Assembly: GCA_003260075.1 (NCBI GenBank)
Contig: QLIY01000320.1
Location: 94,318 to 158,317, forward strand
Reading direction: 5' to 3'
Source of the DNA: Phallusia mammillata
Taxonomy: Eukaryota > Chordata > Ascidiacea > Phlebobranchia > Ascidiidae
Length of the DNA stretch: 64,000 nt
Positions 50,701 to 58,421 of this stretch are shown here, piece after piece (the stretch's first letter is position 1; each line of letters begins with the position of its first letter). Below the pieces are notes generated by a model, which made no database searches, had not been told where the DNA came from, and worked only from the letters and a program-made list of their open reading frames with translations. Position numbers and translations under genes: made by a program.

Positions 50701-51709
50701 TGGCAGCGTAGATATGTTGCAGAGAAACACGACTTACCTTACGCACCGAGGAAGAATCTAAAAAAGATTGAACCAAAACGAGGTGGGAAAGAGCTTCATG
50801 GGCTGCTTTTGAAGCCTGATTAAAAATTGGTTGTTGATATTAATGGTCAGGGTTGCTATACTGTCCTTATATATGCTATTGCTGCCAGGCATATTATTAT
50901 GTTGATAGAGTTCTTCTAGTAAGGGGGGGGGGTGCGCCGAGGAGGAATCTAAAAAAGATTGAACCAAAACGAGGTGGGAAAGAGCTGCATGGGCTGCTTT
51001 TGAAGCCTGATTAAAAATTGGTTGTTGTGGACGGGGTTGCCATGCTGTCCTTATATAAGCTATTGCTGCCAGGCATATTATTATGTTGATAGAGTTCTTC
51101 TAGTAAGTATCAGAATGTACGTTGCCATGGGACACTCGATTGCGAGGCACATGGTACACCTGCATTTCAACGTTAAAACATACTTGCCAGAAGAGCTCTA
51201 TCAACTTGATACTGTCCTTATTTCTAACATTTGTTTCGAATTTTAAAACATAATCTTAGATCATTTGATTGTTCTTATTTGTGGAAAATTTTTAAAACTG
51301 ATTGAGATTTAGGTGGTTATAACTTGATTTTAAACATAATCTTGTTTGAGATTGTTGGCTGTTGCAAAATATGTATCTATTTTATTCTCTGCGGTGAAAT
51401 GCGACAACGTAGGATTTCAGTAAACCTCGATTAAGCCGGATTCGGACAGATTTTTTGGTCCAAACGGGTCCAGATTAACCGAGGTCTACTGCAATTACAT
51501 TCTATCATTGTATTGCTCATCCACATTTCGTCACTAAACCCGAAAACTATGAGATAATAATTCCACTTTACAAAACCGAATATTTCGCGAAACACTTTCA
51601 AAGTCGATTTCATTCCTCGATTAAATTAAATGTTTGAATTTCAGACGAATCTTCGCAACCCGCTGCCAAAACTGCCAAACTCGATTCTAAGCCTGTGACG
51701 TCAGACTGA
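28633..51709 (+). CDS. DROSHA: DROSHA, nuclear RNase III of the microRNA Microprocessor
   Basis: Thirty exons join in phase: 28633-29114, 30412-30501, 31248-31367, 33356-33415, 34261-34328, 34617-34654, 34749-34806, 35200-35317, 36154-36303, 37265-37401, 37982-38118, 38601-38719, 39188-39440, 39944-40131, 41232-41354, 42017-42139, 42610-42679, 43475-43596, 44451-44683 (end lost), 45126-45228, 45701-45816, 46133-46290, 48138-48232, 48293-48406, 48465-48598, 49079-49199, 49876-49951, 50565-50611, 50681-50782, 51645-51709. This gives about 1,273 aa plus a few missing (human 1,374). It cleaves primary microRNAs in the nucleus with DGCR8. In order: Pro-rich N-terminus, RS-rich region, central domain with zinc-ligand-like CRC and SCHP, RNase IIIa with [10 protein letters not shown] (848-857) and FEALMG, RNase IIIb with [10 protein letters not shown] and DLLEAF, and a dsRBD ([15 protein letters not shown] to ERNAARTAL). 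Both catalytic centres look intact. Intron 23 is only 60 nt. Confidence 0.97.
28766..30402 (+). repeat. 0.8-kb direct duplication containing most of DROSHA exon 1
   Basis: 28766-29580 recurs at 29591-30402, with C12 (29581-29592) between. The second copy holds the last 346 bases of exon 1 (29593-29938) with one visible coding difference, the final CGACGAAG read as CGACAAAG (Arg to Lys). It lacks the start codon and has no acceptor, so it cannot add to the transcript as it stands. Confidence 0.85.
30785..31175 (+). mobile_element. hAT-type MITE (CAGGGTTGCCA ends) in DROSHA intron 2
   Basis: The left end CAGGGTTGCCATACCGTCC and the right end GATGGCAACCCTG are inverted. The flanks tatatagt (30777-30784) and tatatatt (31176-31183) match at 7 of 8. 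The interior repeats TTGTCCTTATTT and contains C35 (31036-31070). Fragments of the family recur at about 50849, 51034 and 51211. Confidence 0.75.
31426..31911. mobile_element. hAT-like MITE with TAGTGATGGGACGA ends
   Basis: The left end TAGTGATGGGACGATACC and right end GGTACTCGTCCCATCACTA are inverted repeats. The flanks cactgttg (31418-31425) and cagtgttg (31912-31919) match at 7 of 8. The interior is rich in GAGTACCG and CGATACC units. A single undetermined base lies at 31871. Confidence 0.7.
32062..32951. mobile_element. Second TAGTGATGGGACGA element carrying a nested TA-flanked element
   Basis: The ends TAGTGATGGGACGAGTACC and GGTACCGTTTCATCACTA are flanked by cttacaag (32054-32061) and cttacagg (32952-32959), 7 of 8 identical. 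Inside lies 32369-32833, starting CCGTATTTTACGGAC and ending GTCCGTAAAATACGG, with TA on each side, as for Tc1/mariner-type insertion. The nested part contains an undetermined base (32462), C10 (32520-32529) and 55 bases also found inside the unrelated element at 33501. Confidence 0.65.
33501..33953 (+). mobile_element. hAT-type MITE with perfect target duplication
   Basis: The left end is CAGTGGTTTTCAACGGGG and the right end GTTTCAAAAAAGCACTG. Perfect ctctaaac copies flank it at 33493-33500 and 33954-33961. GGGTGTAC units recur near both ends. It has no coding capacity and lies in DROSHA intron 4. Confidence 0.85.
34366..34504. mobile_element. TTAA-flanked inverted-repeat element
   Basis: TGGTGAAAATAACGGCCC at the left and GGGCCGTTATTTTTACCA at the right are inverted repeats, which extend to about 28 bp with AAATAGAC and GTCTGTTT. 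TTAA lies directly outside both ends (34362-34365, 34505-34508). TTAA is the piggyBac target, but the ends do not start with CCY, so the superfamily is uncertain. It lies in DROSHA intron 5. Confidence 0.55.
35397..35485. other. C89 run, probable sized assembly gap
   Basis: This is the longest run in the window. It lies in DROSHA intron 8 and has no duplicated flanks. The exons on both sides join in phase, so little or no coding sequence is lost. Confidence 0.6.
35814..36128 (-). mobile_element. hAT-like MITE, family B, reverse orientation
   Basis: TAGTGATGC at the left and GTGCATCATTA at the right are inverted. The flanks gttttggc (35806-35813) and gttttgac (36129-36136) match at 7 of 8. 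The interior shares CGGCCGAA and GCCGAATATTCGG motifs with the copy at 16122. It ends 25 bases before DROSHA exon 9. Confidence 0.65.
36371..36586. repeat. Near-perfect 215-bp palindrome (foldback element) in DROSHA intron 9
   Basis: Arms 36371-36472 and 36484-36586 are inverted copies around an 11-base loop. The inner arms CAATCTCTGTTGTCATCATC and GATGATGACAACAGAGATTG are exact. The arms also share ACATTACTGCCAG and TTTAATCA. Related one-sided fragments (GTGTATAGTGTTCC, TCTATATACACAAGTACT) occur near 58770 and 58970-59040, so it belongs to a dispersed family. Confidence 0.8.
36733..36880 (+). mobile_element. tRNA-derived SINE with full tRNA-like head
   Basis: 36733-36805 reads as a tRNA: A box TAGCTCAGTTGGTAGAGCG, anticodon arm GAGTC-CCGGAAA-GACTC, B box GGGTTCGAATCCC. 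The acceptor stem pairs poorly and position 33 is C instead of U, so it is not a working tRNA gene. The SINE tail (CATGTGGGAATGC, then AACGCCTTCAATGGGCCTGG) follows. Confidence 0.65.
37707..37925 (-). mobile_element. tRNA-derived SINE, most complete copy
   Basis: On the minus strand 37869-37797 is a 73-nt tRNA-like head with A box, anticodon arm GAGTC-CAGGAAA-GACTC (GGA, Ser-like, without the long variable arm of serine tRNAs), and B box. The acceptor stem pairs at about 5 of 7. It is followed by the TAGATTTTTCTAG hairpin and the family tail. It lies in DROSHA intron 10. Confidence 0.7.
40236..40579 (+). mobile_element. hAT-type MITE, family A
   Basis: It runs from AAGGGTTGTAAACGGGCC to GTACAACTCTG and has the family's central CCCGTTTAGGCCCGAAAG and CAAGGCG blocks. 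The flanks tattgaac (40228-40235) and ttttgaac (40580-40587) match at 7 of 8. It lies in DROSHA intron 14. Confidence 0.75.
41058..41290 (+). repeat. Direct duplication around C10 with a truncated DROSHA exon 15 copy
   Basis: 41058-41169 recurs at 41180-41290. The first copy has the start of exon 15 (41111-41169) cut by C10 (41170-41179); the second continues into the full exon (41232-41354). In both, the acceptor is an AAG or CAAG just before ATATCAG. Confidence 0.8.
42388..42416 (-). mobile_element. tRNA-derived B-box fragment
   Basis: GCTGGGATTCGAACTCACGAC is the complement of a tRNA B box. No A box is visible nearby. It is probably a SINE remnant in DROSHA intron 16. Confidence 0.35.
42602..43018 (+). 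repeat. Direct duplication around C11 containing DROSHA exon 17 twice
   Basis: 42602-42803 recurs at 42815-43018. Both carry exon 17 with intact splice sites (42610-42679 and 42824-42893) and the same protein. Because the exon enters at phase 2 and leaves at phase 0, using both would shift the frame, so only one can be in the transcript. Confidence 0.85.
43243..43438. repeat. Short direct duplication around C12
   Basis: 43243-43332 recurs at 43345-43438 with a 2-base length difference. It lies in DROSHA intron 17, just before exon 18. Confidence 0.75.
44684..44735. other. C52 run cutting the end of DROSHA exon 19
   Basis: The RNase IIIa exon is readable up to the codons for HLATLA and then enters the run; its donor site is not visible. 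The next exon (45126) starts at phase 0 with [15 protein letters not shown], so only a few codons and the donor are missing. Right of the run a tRNA B-box-like block (GTGGGTTCGAATCCCGCC) begins. Confidence 0.75.
46291..48137. other. Long DROSHA intron 22
   Basis: No exon is missing, since the flanking exons join in phase and match the family. The intron holds GGGTCCCCTTCCCTGAAGG near 47389 followed by GGACACAT; the same motif recurs at the right edge of the window (63975-63999). A GGGGACCCATGAG block near 47950 may be its inverted partner. No named family is recognised. Confidence 0.4.
50152..50494 (-). mobile_element. hAT-type MITE, family A, reverse, with two G runs
   Basis: The ends CAGAGTTGCAAGTCGGG and GTTTGCAACTCTG are inverted. 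The flanks gtttaaac (50144-50151) and gtttgaac (50495-50502) match at 7 of 8. G10 (50205-50214) and G11 (50442-50452) interrupt it. It lies in DROSHA intron 27. Confidence 0.8.
50735..51115 (+). repeat. Direct duplication around G10 at DROSHA exon 29
   Basis: 50735-50922 recurs at 50933-51115. The first copy holds the end of exon 29 and its donor; the second repeats the last 43 bases of the exon (50935-50977) without its start. The junction run is G10 (50923-50932), not C10. Confidence 0.8.
51418..51491. mobile_element. Short inverted-repeat element with CAGTAAACCTCGATTAA end
   Basis: CAGTAAACCTCGATTAA at the left and TTAACCGAGGTCTACTG at the right are inverted repeats. Ends of this kind resemble pogo/Tigger elements. 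No target duplication is clear. A related AGATTAACC-rich block lies near 59440-59610. Confidence 0.45.
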
Positions 51710-52672
51710 TGACGTATGTATTGCATTATGACGTCAGAGATACAAGGGGAGAATTTTCAATTTTGTGCGTCAAGAGAAATAAATCATGCAAGAAAAAATA
51801 GCGTTTGATTTGCTAAATGTGAAAAGAGTAAGTAGTTGGCAATTAAAATGTTTAATGCTGGGTTGTACGTTGAAATTGAGTTTGTGGTTATGTTTGAATG
51901 ACGCAGGCTCTATTCAAAATGTAAAGAAATCATTTTGGTTCAGATCAGAGTCGTAAGTCGGGCCGGGCTTTTTGGGCCGGGTTTGTAGGCCTACTTTCGG
52001 TTCCGGATCTAATTTTAGGCCCGTTTACAATTCTGGTGCAGACCTTGTTTCGGGTTTGGAAAGATTTTGATTCGTTCAATGTCGTGAAGATTTGGAAATT
52101 GGCAACTTGAAGATTAGTGCACTTAGAATATTTTCGGGTTTGACTTTTCGTCAGGCATCGTTTGCATCAAAGGCTAATATCAAAACTTACTTCATGCTTA
52201 ATTTAGGAGTTTCATAAAATAGGGTTTTGGCTTGCACTGCCCGGTTCAGGCCCACTAATTTCCTGGCTTGACGCACGAATAAGAAGGAAATTAATTTTCT
52301 TGAAGAATGACTTGAAGAACTAAAATAATGAATGCTTGACAATTAAGGTACTGAAACGTATTTTAATTGCACAAAATATTTTGAAACATACCACAGCACG
52401 TTGAACTTTTTGAATTTTGAAATATGTTTAACGATTTTAGATATGTGCTACATAGGCAAGTTGGCAGTTCATTGAAATCAAACCTGGATTATTGATAAAC
52501 ATTGGCGTGTCGCTTGAAAGGTTTTCCAGTCATTCACGCTCTTACGCTGATATTTTGTACAAGCAGGAGCAATTAAAGTGTAATAAATTGCAAATAATTA
52601 ATAAAGAAATCATCAAACTCATTGCGTTAAATCCTAAAACCAGCATAACATCAACGATAGCAAAGTTTCAGT
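51710..52672. other. Convergent spacer between DROSHA and the sulfotransferase
   Basis: AATAAA at 51778-51783 is the likely DROSHA poly(A) signal, 69 bases after the stop. A shortened hAT family A element occupies 51946-52035 (CAGAGTCGTAAGTCGGG to TTTACAATTCTG; flanks gttcagat and gtgcagac match at 6 of 8). Nothing else is recognised. Confidence 0.6.
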
Positions 52673-54956
52673 TCAGAGCAGATCGGCGTATTTCTTCCAT
52701 AGATGATCAATCCCGTATTCCTTACATTTATCATCGATAATTTTCGCTTGTTCCTTGCTCATGTGGTTTTTCCAATCACCGATGACACCACGGCGAACCA
52801 CCGGGCATTTTCCGTCCACTACGTATTTGCTCTGGTGTAAAAATAAAACACAAAACATTAACTCGGGCAAAATGCCCAGATATTGGACAATGAGGCCAAA
52901 TAACAAGACTTATTCAGTTAAATAGCGGGAAAATATTGGTTTTACTGTTTCCCGACCTGTATAATGTTAACAAGCTACTTTTTGTAACAACACACCTGAC
53001 TAAATCCAAAAAATAAATTTATTTGCAAGTTTATTACGGGTGAGACTTTTTGAGCAAGTAATCAGATGAAAATATAGTTTAAGAGTTAATATGCACAATT
53101 AAAGCTTGATGTATAAGTCTGAAATATGGTAAAAATGCTTTTTGCAACAAAAAATACTAAACATAAGGCCTTTTGTTGAGGTAAATATCGCCACAAAACA
53201 CAAAAACATGGGATGAGTATTTCTTTTCGGCAACTATTCACAACTTACAAATTTCTCCATATTGTTCGACATGAACCCGAAACTGCACCGATCCAGGATT
53301 CGATTCAAAATATCCGGATCCGTCACGTGGTGCTCGTAACCAAGGAAACACGCCACTGCCATGACAACCGATTTCGTGTCTGTCTGAAAAAATGAAAGTT
53401 TTGCGCTAAAAATCCAAACTTTTGTTGCAGTGGTTCGATTTTGGTTCTAATGTCCAAAACTAGAAAAGTTACAAACCTATTGGTGGAAAAAGTTACAATA
53501 CGTTTCAGGACTGTAGCGGTTGCGACATAATTTGTGCAAACTTTGCAATATTTGTTTACCAAAATAGCTCGGTTTTGATTCGCTAGCTCAAAGGCTGCGA
53601 GGAAGTTAAAATGTATAGCAACCAAATCCCACTGTATTGACAAATCACGTTCGGACTTTGTAATATTTCCTGTCGCAGTTAATTAGGATGTAGATGCGAC
53701 TTTGTGATCTGGTGTTTATGTGCTTTAACCGTATGTTTTGTCTCGTGCTGTGATTGGACGATGCTTTATGTGGTAATTGTGCAAGAGCCAATCGCAAGAG
53801 CACATGTGTACGATTTAACGCCTTTATCCGGAGTATATATATAAACCGCACTCGTTCATTTCGATCTCTTCTTCCATCTCTCTCTCTCTTCTCGTGAACA
53901 ATAAACAAACGAACCGAAGTGCAAGACACGTGTGTGGAGTTTCCAGGACTCTGCTGAGCTTGGGAGGTTAAGGACGGTGGTATACCTTTCTAATTTGTAG
54001 TGACGCGGTTTATTGCTTATTCCGAGACAACTCATATTTATCACTACAGGACTCAACTTTGCTTGTAACGTTTGGACAAACCCTGGTAACATTGGTAAAT
54101 AGTTTATATGGGACCTTCTTTACTATTTAACGTCACAGCCCATTTCTATGTTGTTTTGTGAATAAGAAACCATTTCACCTACAATTAAAGCAATACTCGT
54201 AATTGAAACTGAAAGCTGGTATCACCCAGTCCGTTGCTTGGTGGATGAAGACTAATGAGGCTTATAGCAATGGATGTAAGTTCAGAAAAACACACTTAGT
54301 CGTTCACGCTTTAGTTTTAAAGATATATATATTTCGCTATTACAGCATCTTACAAATAGCTGCGCAACGTTGAGACGTTATAAAGCGCGACAAAATTGAG
54401 GGCACAATTGGTGGATAGATGGTAAACGCGCTGCAGCTACATCATTACTAACCCCCCCCCCATATATATTTCGCTATTACAGCATCTTACAAATAGCTGC
54501 GCAACGTTGGGACGTTATAAAGCGCGACAAAATTGGGGGCACAATTGGTGGATGGATGATAAACGCGCTGCAGCTACATCATTACTACCCCCCCCCCCTT
54601 GTAACCTTGAGACTCATCAGCGAACATTTGTAGTGACTCGGTTTATTGCTTATTCCGAGACAACTCATATTTATCACTACAGGACTCAACTTTGCTTGTA
54701 ACGTTTGGACAAACCCTGGTAACATTGGTAAATAGTTTATTTGGGACCTTCTTTACTATTTAACGTCACAGCCCATTTCTATGTTGTTTTGTGAATAAGA
54801 AACCATTTCACCTACAATTAAAGCAATACTCGTAATTGAAACTGAAAGCTGGTATCACCCAGTCCGTTGCTTGGTGGATGAAGACTAATGAGGCTTATAG
54901 CAATGGATGTAAGTTCAGAAAAACACACTTAGTCGTTCACGCTTTAGTTTTAAAGA

Positions 54957-55006
<50 letters not shown>

Positions 55007-55619
55007 GCGTAATGTAAAAGTAAAAATTATATCTCACCAGCATATCTTCGTACAAAACATTGAAACAATTCGGATCGTTGAAACACGTCATCCACTCTGT
55101 CACGTGATCAAAGTAGTTGCCGTAATCCTTTTCTCCTTTCACGAAAAGCGGGAAATAATCGTCGAAATTTCCCTCGAACCTGTACAAGTCCACTAGCTCC
55201 CTCGTGTGGTAGAAATACGACACACAAACGTCCTTTGGGTGGCGCAATACGCAAACTATCTTCGAGCCATTTGTGGCGGGAAATAACCCACGTGTCACGT
55301 GACTCTGGTAAAGTCTCGGAATGACGTCATCAACACGCTGACGTAACATGACGTCACGATCGGCGGTTTCGCAGAAGGTAAAGTATTGGGAAAGGTGTTT
55401 TCCCTCGGGTACGAGCGACCCCTTGTGGATGATGAGATAGATTAAATTCATCATCCACGTGGTGCCGCTCTTCGGGTGTGTGCACACGATGATGTCATTG
55501 TGGTCGAACCGGAAATTTGTGAAATCGTTGAATGTTTTTTGCGAGCAGTGAGTTGGGAGGGCATAAACACCCCCTGATTTTGTTTTAACATAGCTCAGTT
55601 TCACTTTTGTCTTGTTCAT
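52673..55619 (-). CDS. Cytosolic sulfotransferase (SULT family)
   Basis: Three exons on the minus strand join in phase 0: 55619-55038, 53383-53249, 52831-52673, giving 291 aa, the usual SULT length. These enzymes move sulfate from PAPS to hydroxyl or amine groups of small molecules such as phenols, steroids or amines. Visible are the PAPS 5'-phosphosulfate loop THPKSGTTW (47-55), the catalytic His107 in PRLYQSHV, the 3'-phosphate site RHPKDVCVSY (R126, S134), and the C-terminal RRGVIGDWKNH (252-262). The start is the first ATG of the frame. The substrate cannot be told from sequence, and no SULT subfamily is assigned. Intron 1 contains duplicated, gap-marked repeat DNA. Confidence 0.94.
53680..54070 (+). 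promoter_or_regulatory. LTR- or promoter-like block inside a sulfotransferase intron
   Basis: Read on the plus strand, ATTGG and CCAAT boxes (about 53753 and 53788) precede a TATATATATAAA box at 53835-53846, a CT-rich stretch and AATAAA near 53899. TGTAGTGA at 53995 and TCACTACA at 54048 face each other. This compact promoter-plus-poly(A) layout resembles a solo LTR, but no target duplication or retroviral-type gene is seen. It is antisense to the host gene. Confidence 0.3.
53993..55004. repeat. Nested duplications around C10, C11 and C47
   Basis: 54313-54451 recurs at 54462-54587 (C10 at 54452-54461). A larger block, 53993-54311, recurs at 54629-54957, which ends in C47 (54958-55004) 33 bases from the sulfotransferase exon 1 donor. 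C11 lies at 54588-54598. All is intronic. Confidence 0.75.
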
Positions 55620-56290
55620 GATTTTCACTTAATCTTTAAAAATATTAGGACGGTTTATTATGAAGATAAAGTTACCGCCCAAGGCAATGGTTTTTAACCA
55701 GCGAAAAATTACATACAAAGGGGAATTCGACATTTTGCGCGGGTAATTACATTGTCATGCTTCGTTTGTGAAGCGATTACTTTTTGACGTCAAAGACTTT
55801 GGTGAAAAATTGGTGATTCAGATGTCTGGATGTTGAATTAATTATGACCCGCTCAACTATTTCCTGACAATGCACCTAGAACGCAAATGTTTCTGGCAGC
55901 TGTTAACTCGATATAAGCGTGTGGTGCGCAACCAAGTAAAGACAAGTTGCGTTCTATAGCAGTACGGCTCGCGATCTAATAATGCTAATTATAAGCTTAT
56001 TTGGATTGTATTTGGAGTGATAATGGTTGCACACGCTTAGTGGATTTAATCCAGCAAGTAGAACTTACAAAGAATAATATTTCGGTTCTAAACGCTTGCA
56101 ATACAAAAAATACACACTCACATTTGAAAAACTTTTTTTAAGCAAAACGCACTCAGGGTTTTAGGTGCTACATTCAAACAAATTCCTCTAGTCCAGAAAG
56201 TTGACTATGCTAAACTACTGTCACAGTGCCACGTTTTGCAACGTATTATTATAAGACTGAATATTTACTGCAGTTACTGTTAATCTAGAC

Positions 56291-56530
56291 CAGCGGTTTC
56301 CAACCTGCGGGTCGCGACCACAACTGGGGTCGCCTAAGCCCTAAAGCATGCTTCTTAATTGTTATAGGCCATTGACCACTAGCCCCAATACAATAAACTC
56401 ATGGACCACTTTATTGTTGAAAAAACACACTCACTTTTTATTTAGAGTCTACTATTTATATCCTTGGGGTCACCGCAACTTGGCAAATGTTATCAAGGGG
56501 TCACGACACCAGAAAGGCTGGGAAACGCGG
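56291..56530 (+). mobile_element. 240-bp hAT-type MITE with perfect target duplication
   Basis: It starts CAGCGGTTTCCAACCTGCGG and ends GGCTGGGAAACGCGG. Perfect atctagac copies flank it at 56283-56290 and 56531-56538. GGTCGCGACC near the left and GGGGTCACGACACC near the right continue the inverted repeat. SPIN-like hAT elements of vertebrates share such ends. Confidence 0.85.
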
Positions 56531-58401
56531 ATCTAGACTCTCTCGGCACAAAAAATATCAATTAGAGATAAGTTCTGCCCTACAGCTATTGAGTTTAGCT
56601 AAACTGACTGATCAAAATGCTAAATCTTATCGAAGTGGTTGATCTCTTGGGACATAAGTTGAAAAACCTGCATACCAACACAGTTGCATTGGTTTTCTGA
56701 GCCTAAAAAGTCCCTGAGAAAAGCGATACCTGATTTTGAAGGCAGAATTGCAGCGACAGGATAAATTTGACTGACAAACGCCCACAAGTCAGACAAACTT
56801 GTGTTGCACAGCTATCAAAGTGGGTTGCTGATGTTTACTTTGTCATGTGAGTGCACTCATGCTGAACAGGCTTGTTTCAAATCATGTGGAACAATAGTTT
56901 TTTTTACATATAATTCTGATTAGACCTCGACTCCTCCGTTACTTGATCCCGACATAAAAAAAACAAAATAATAATACTACTGTTTTTTTTTCAAGATTAG
57001 TTTTTTGGAGAATTTGTAGCCAACACACTGTTGAAAGGTATTTAAATAAGACCAGCCGTTTTTCTTCACAAACCTAAAATAAAAATCAACTCGAACGACC
57101 AAAAAACCTTATTTTTTAAACATTATTTAAAATAAATATTACTCTCGCAGTAAAATAATTCAAAACGCGTTTGTTAAAAAAATTTAGGTTTGTGGTTTTA
57201 AAAATTGGTGATTCAGCAATAATTGCGCGATGTGATTGGTTAGTTTCGGTCTTTTTGCTTTGTAATTTTGTTGTTGTCATTTGTTGTGCTGCAACTGCAA
57301 TGATAAATTGCTGCAATAAAACTTTCACTCGTACAACCGACATGGCGTTACAAGCTGTTGTTTCCACATAACTTACTGGTGGAAGAGTTAAAAAGGTAAT
57401 TTTACTTGTTAGTGTTGTAAAACGGTTGTTAATTTTTTGGCAAGAGAAGTTATTATTTGCCATTTGCTAAAGAGTGATTTAAACGCTTTTTACATGCCTT
57501 ATGTTTTTGAAAATTGTGGCTTCGTAATTTTGTTGTGTTATTATATAATTATGAAGATTTAGGGATCGTTCTTATTTTAACTAATTAAACATTTTTGCAA
57601 CTTGCAATTATTGTTTACCAAGTTAATATTTAACCCTAGCTCTGAGTTGTTGGTATAGCCTTGTAACCTTTGTTAGTTTATCAGTTCAATTTATTTATTT
57701 GTCAACTTGCTGCGAATGGGTGCTGTGTTTGTATTATCCAGTTTATCAGAAACAGAAACAATAAAAAATTAATTAGACAGAATGTAATTTTCGACGAATC
57801 TCAAGTCAGTCTCCATTTTCAAAACATACATACATTTCACTTTAGTAACAGGTGTCTCCGGTGTTGGGTTTGGTAGTAAAATGCCTAAAGTCAGTATATT
57901 CAATTACAACTTTACATGGACTGTTTCAAATTCAAAATGTTAAGTAAATATTTAAATGTGAACAATGAGCAAGGAAAGGAAAGTTTATGTAATCTGAAAC
58001 CTTAGAAAGTTAGTTGTGTTTAGGCAATCACTCTCAACACCAATCTTTAGTTTTTTACACAATATGCAGCTACATAAAAGTTTAAAATGAACAATGAATT
58101 TTGAAACCCCCCCCCCGTTAAGTAAATATTTAAATGTGAACAATGAGCAAGGAAAGGAAAGTTTCTGAAACCTTAGAAAGTTAGTTGTTTTTAGGCAATC
58201 ACTCTCAGCACCAATCTTTAGTTTTTTACACAATATGCAGCTATATAAAAGTTTAAAATGAACAATGAGTTTTGAATTACTTACAACCAGTGGTGGGATT
58301 CAAACTTTTTTCGCGAACGTGCTGAAGCTCACAAATGGTTACAACTTATATATATGATATTGCAAACCATAATGTTGTATACACCATAATGAAATTCCAT
58401 G

Positions 58402-58411
58402 TTATTTTTAG
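58402..58411 (+). promoter_or_regulatory. 3' splice acceptor just upstream of the MANBA start
   Basis: TTATTTTTAG ends at about 58410, some 11 bases before the ATG at 58422. As with the first gene, it fits a spliced-leader acceptor or a 5'UTR intron. Confidence 0.45.
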
Positions 58412-58421
58412 GTGAAATGTC

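Larger units (their letters stand above)
55620..58421. other. Intergenic region between the sulfotransferase and beta-mannosidase
   Basis: The two genes diverge here, so both promoters should lie in this stretch, but no clear core promoter is seen. It contains a hAT element (56291-56530), a duplication around C10 (57935-58106 and 58117-58278), and a family C hAT fragment from 58288. Short open frames near 57116-57463 are not supported. Confidence 0.6.

Noticed and set aside
14240..51709. LTA4H and DROSHA as an operon
   Set aside because: They are on the same strand, but about 1.1 kb with poly(A) signals separates them; ascidian operons have almost no spacer.
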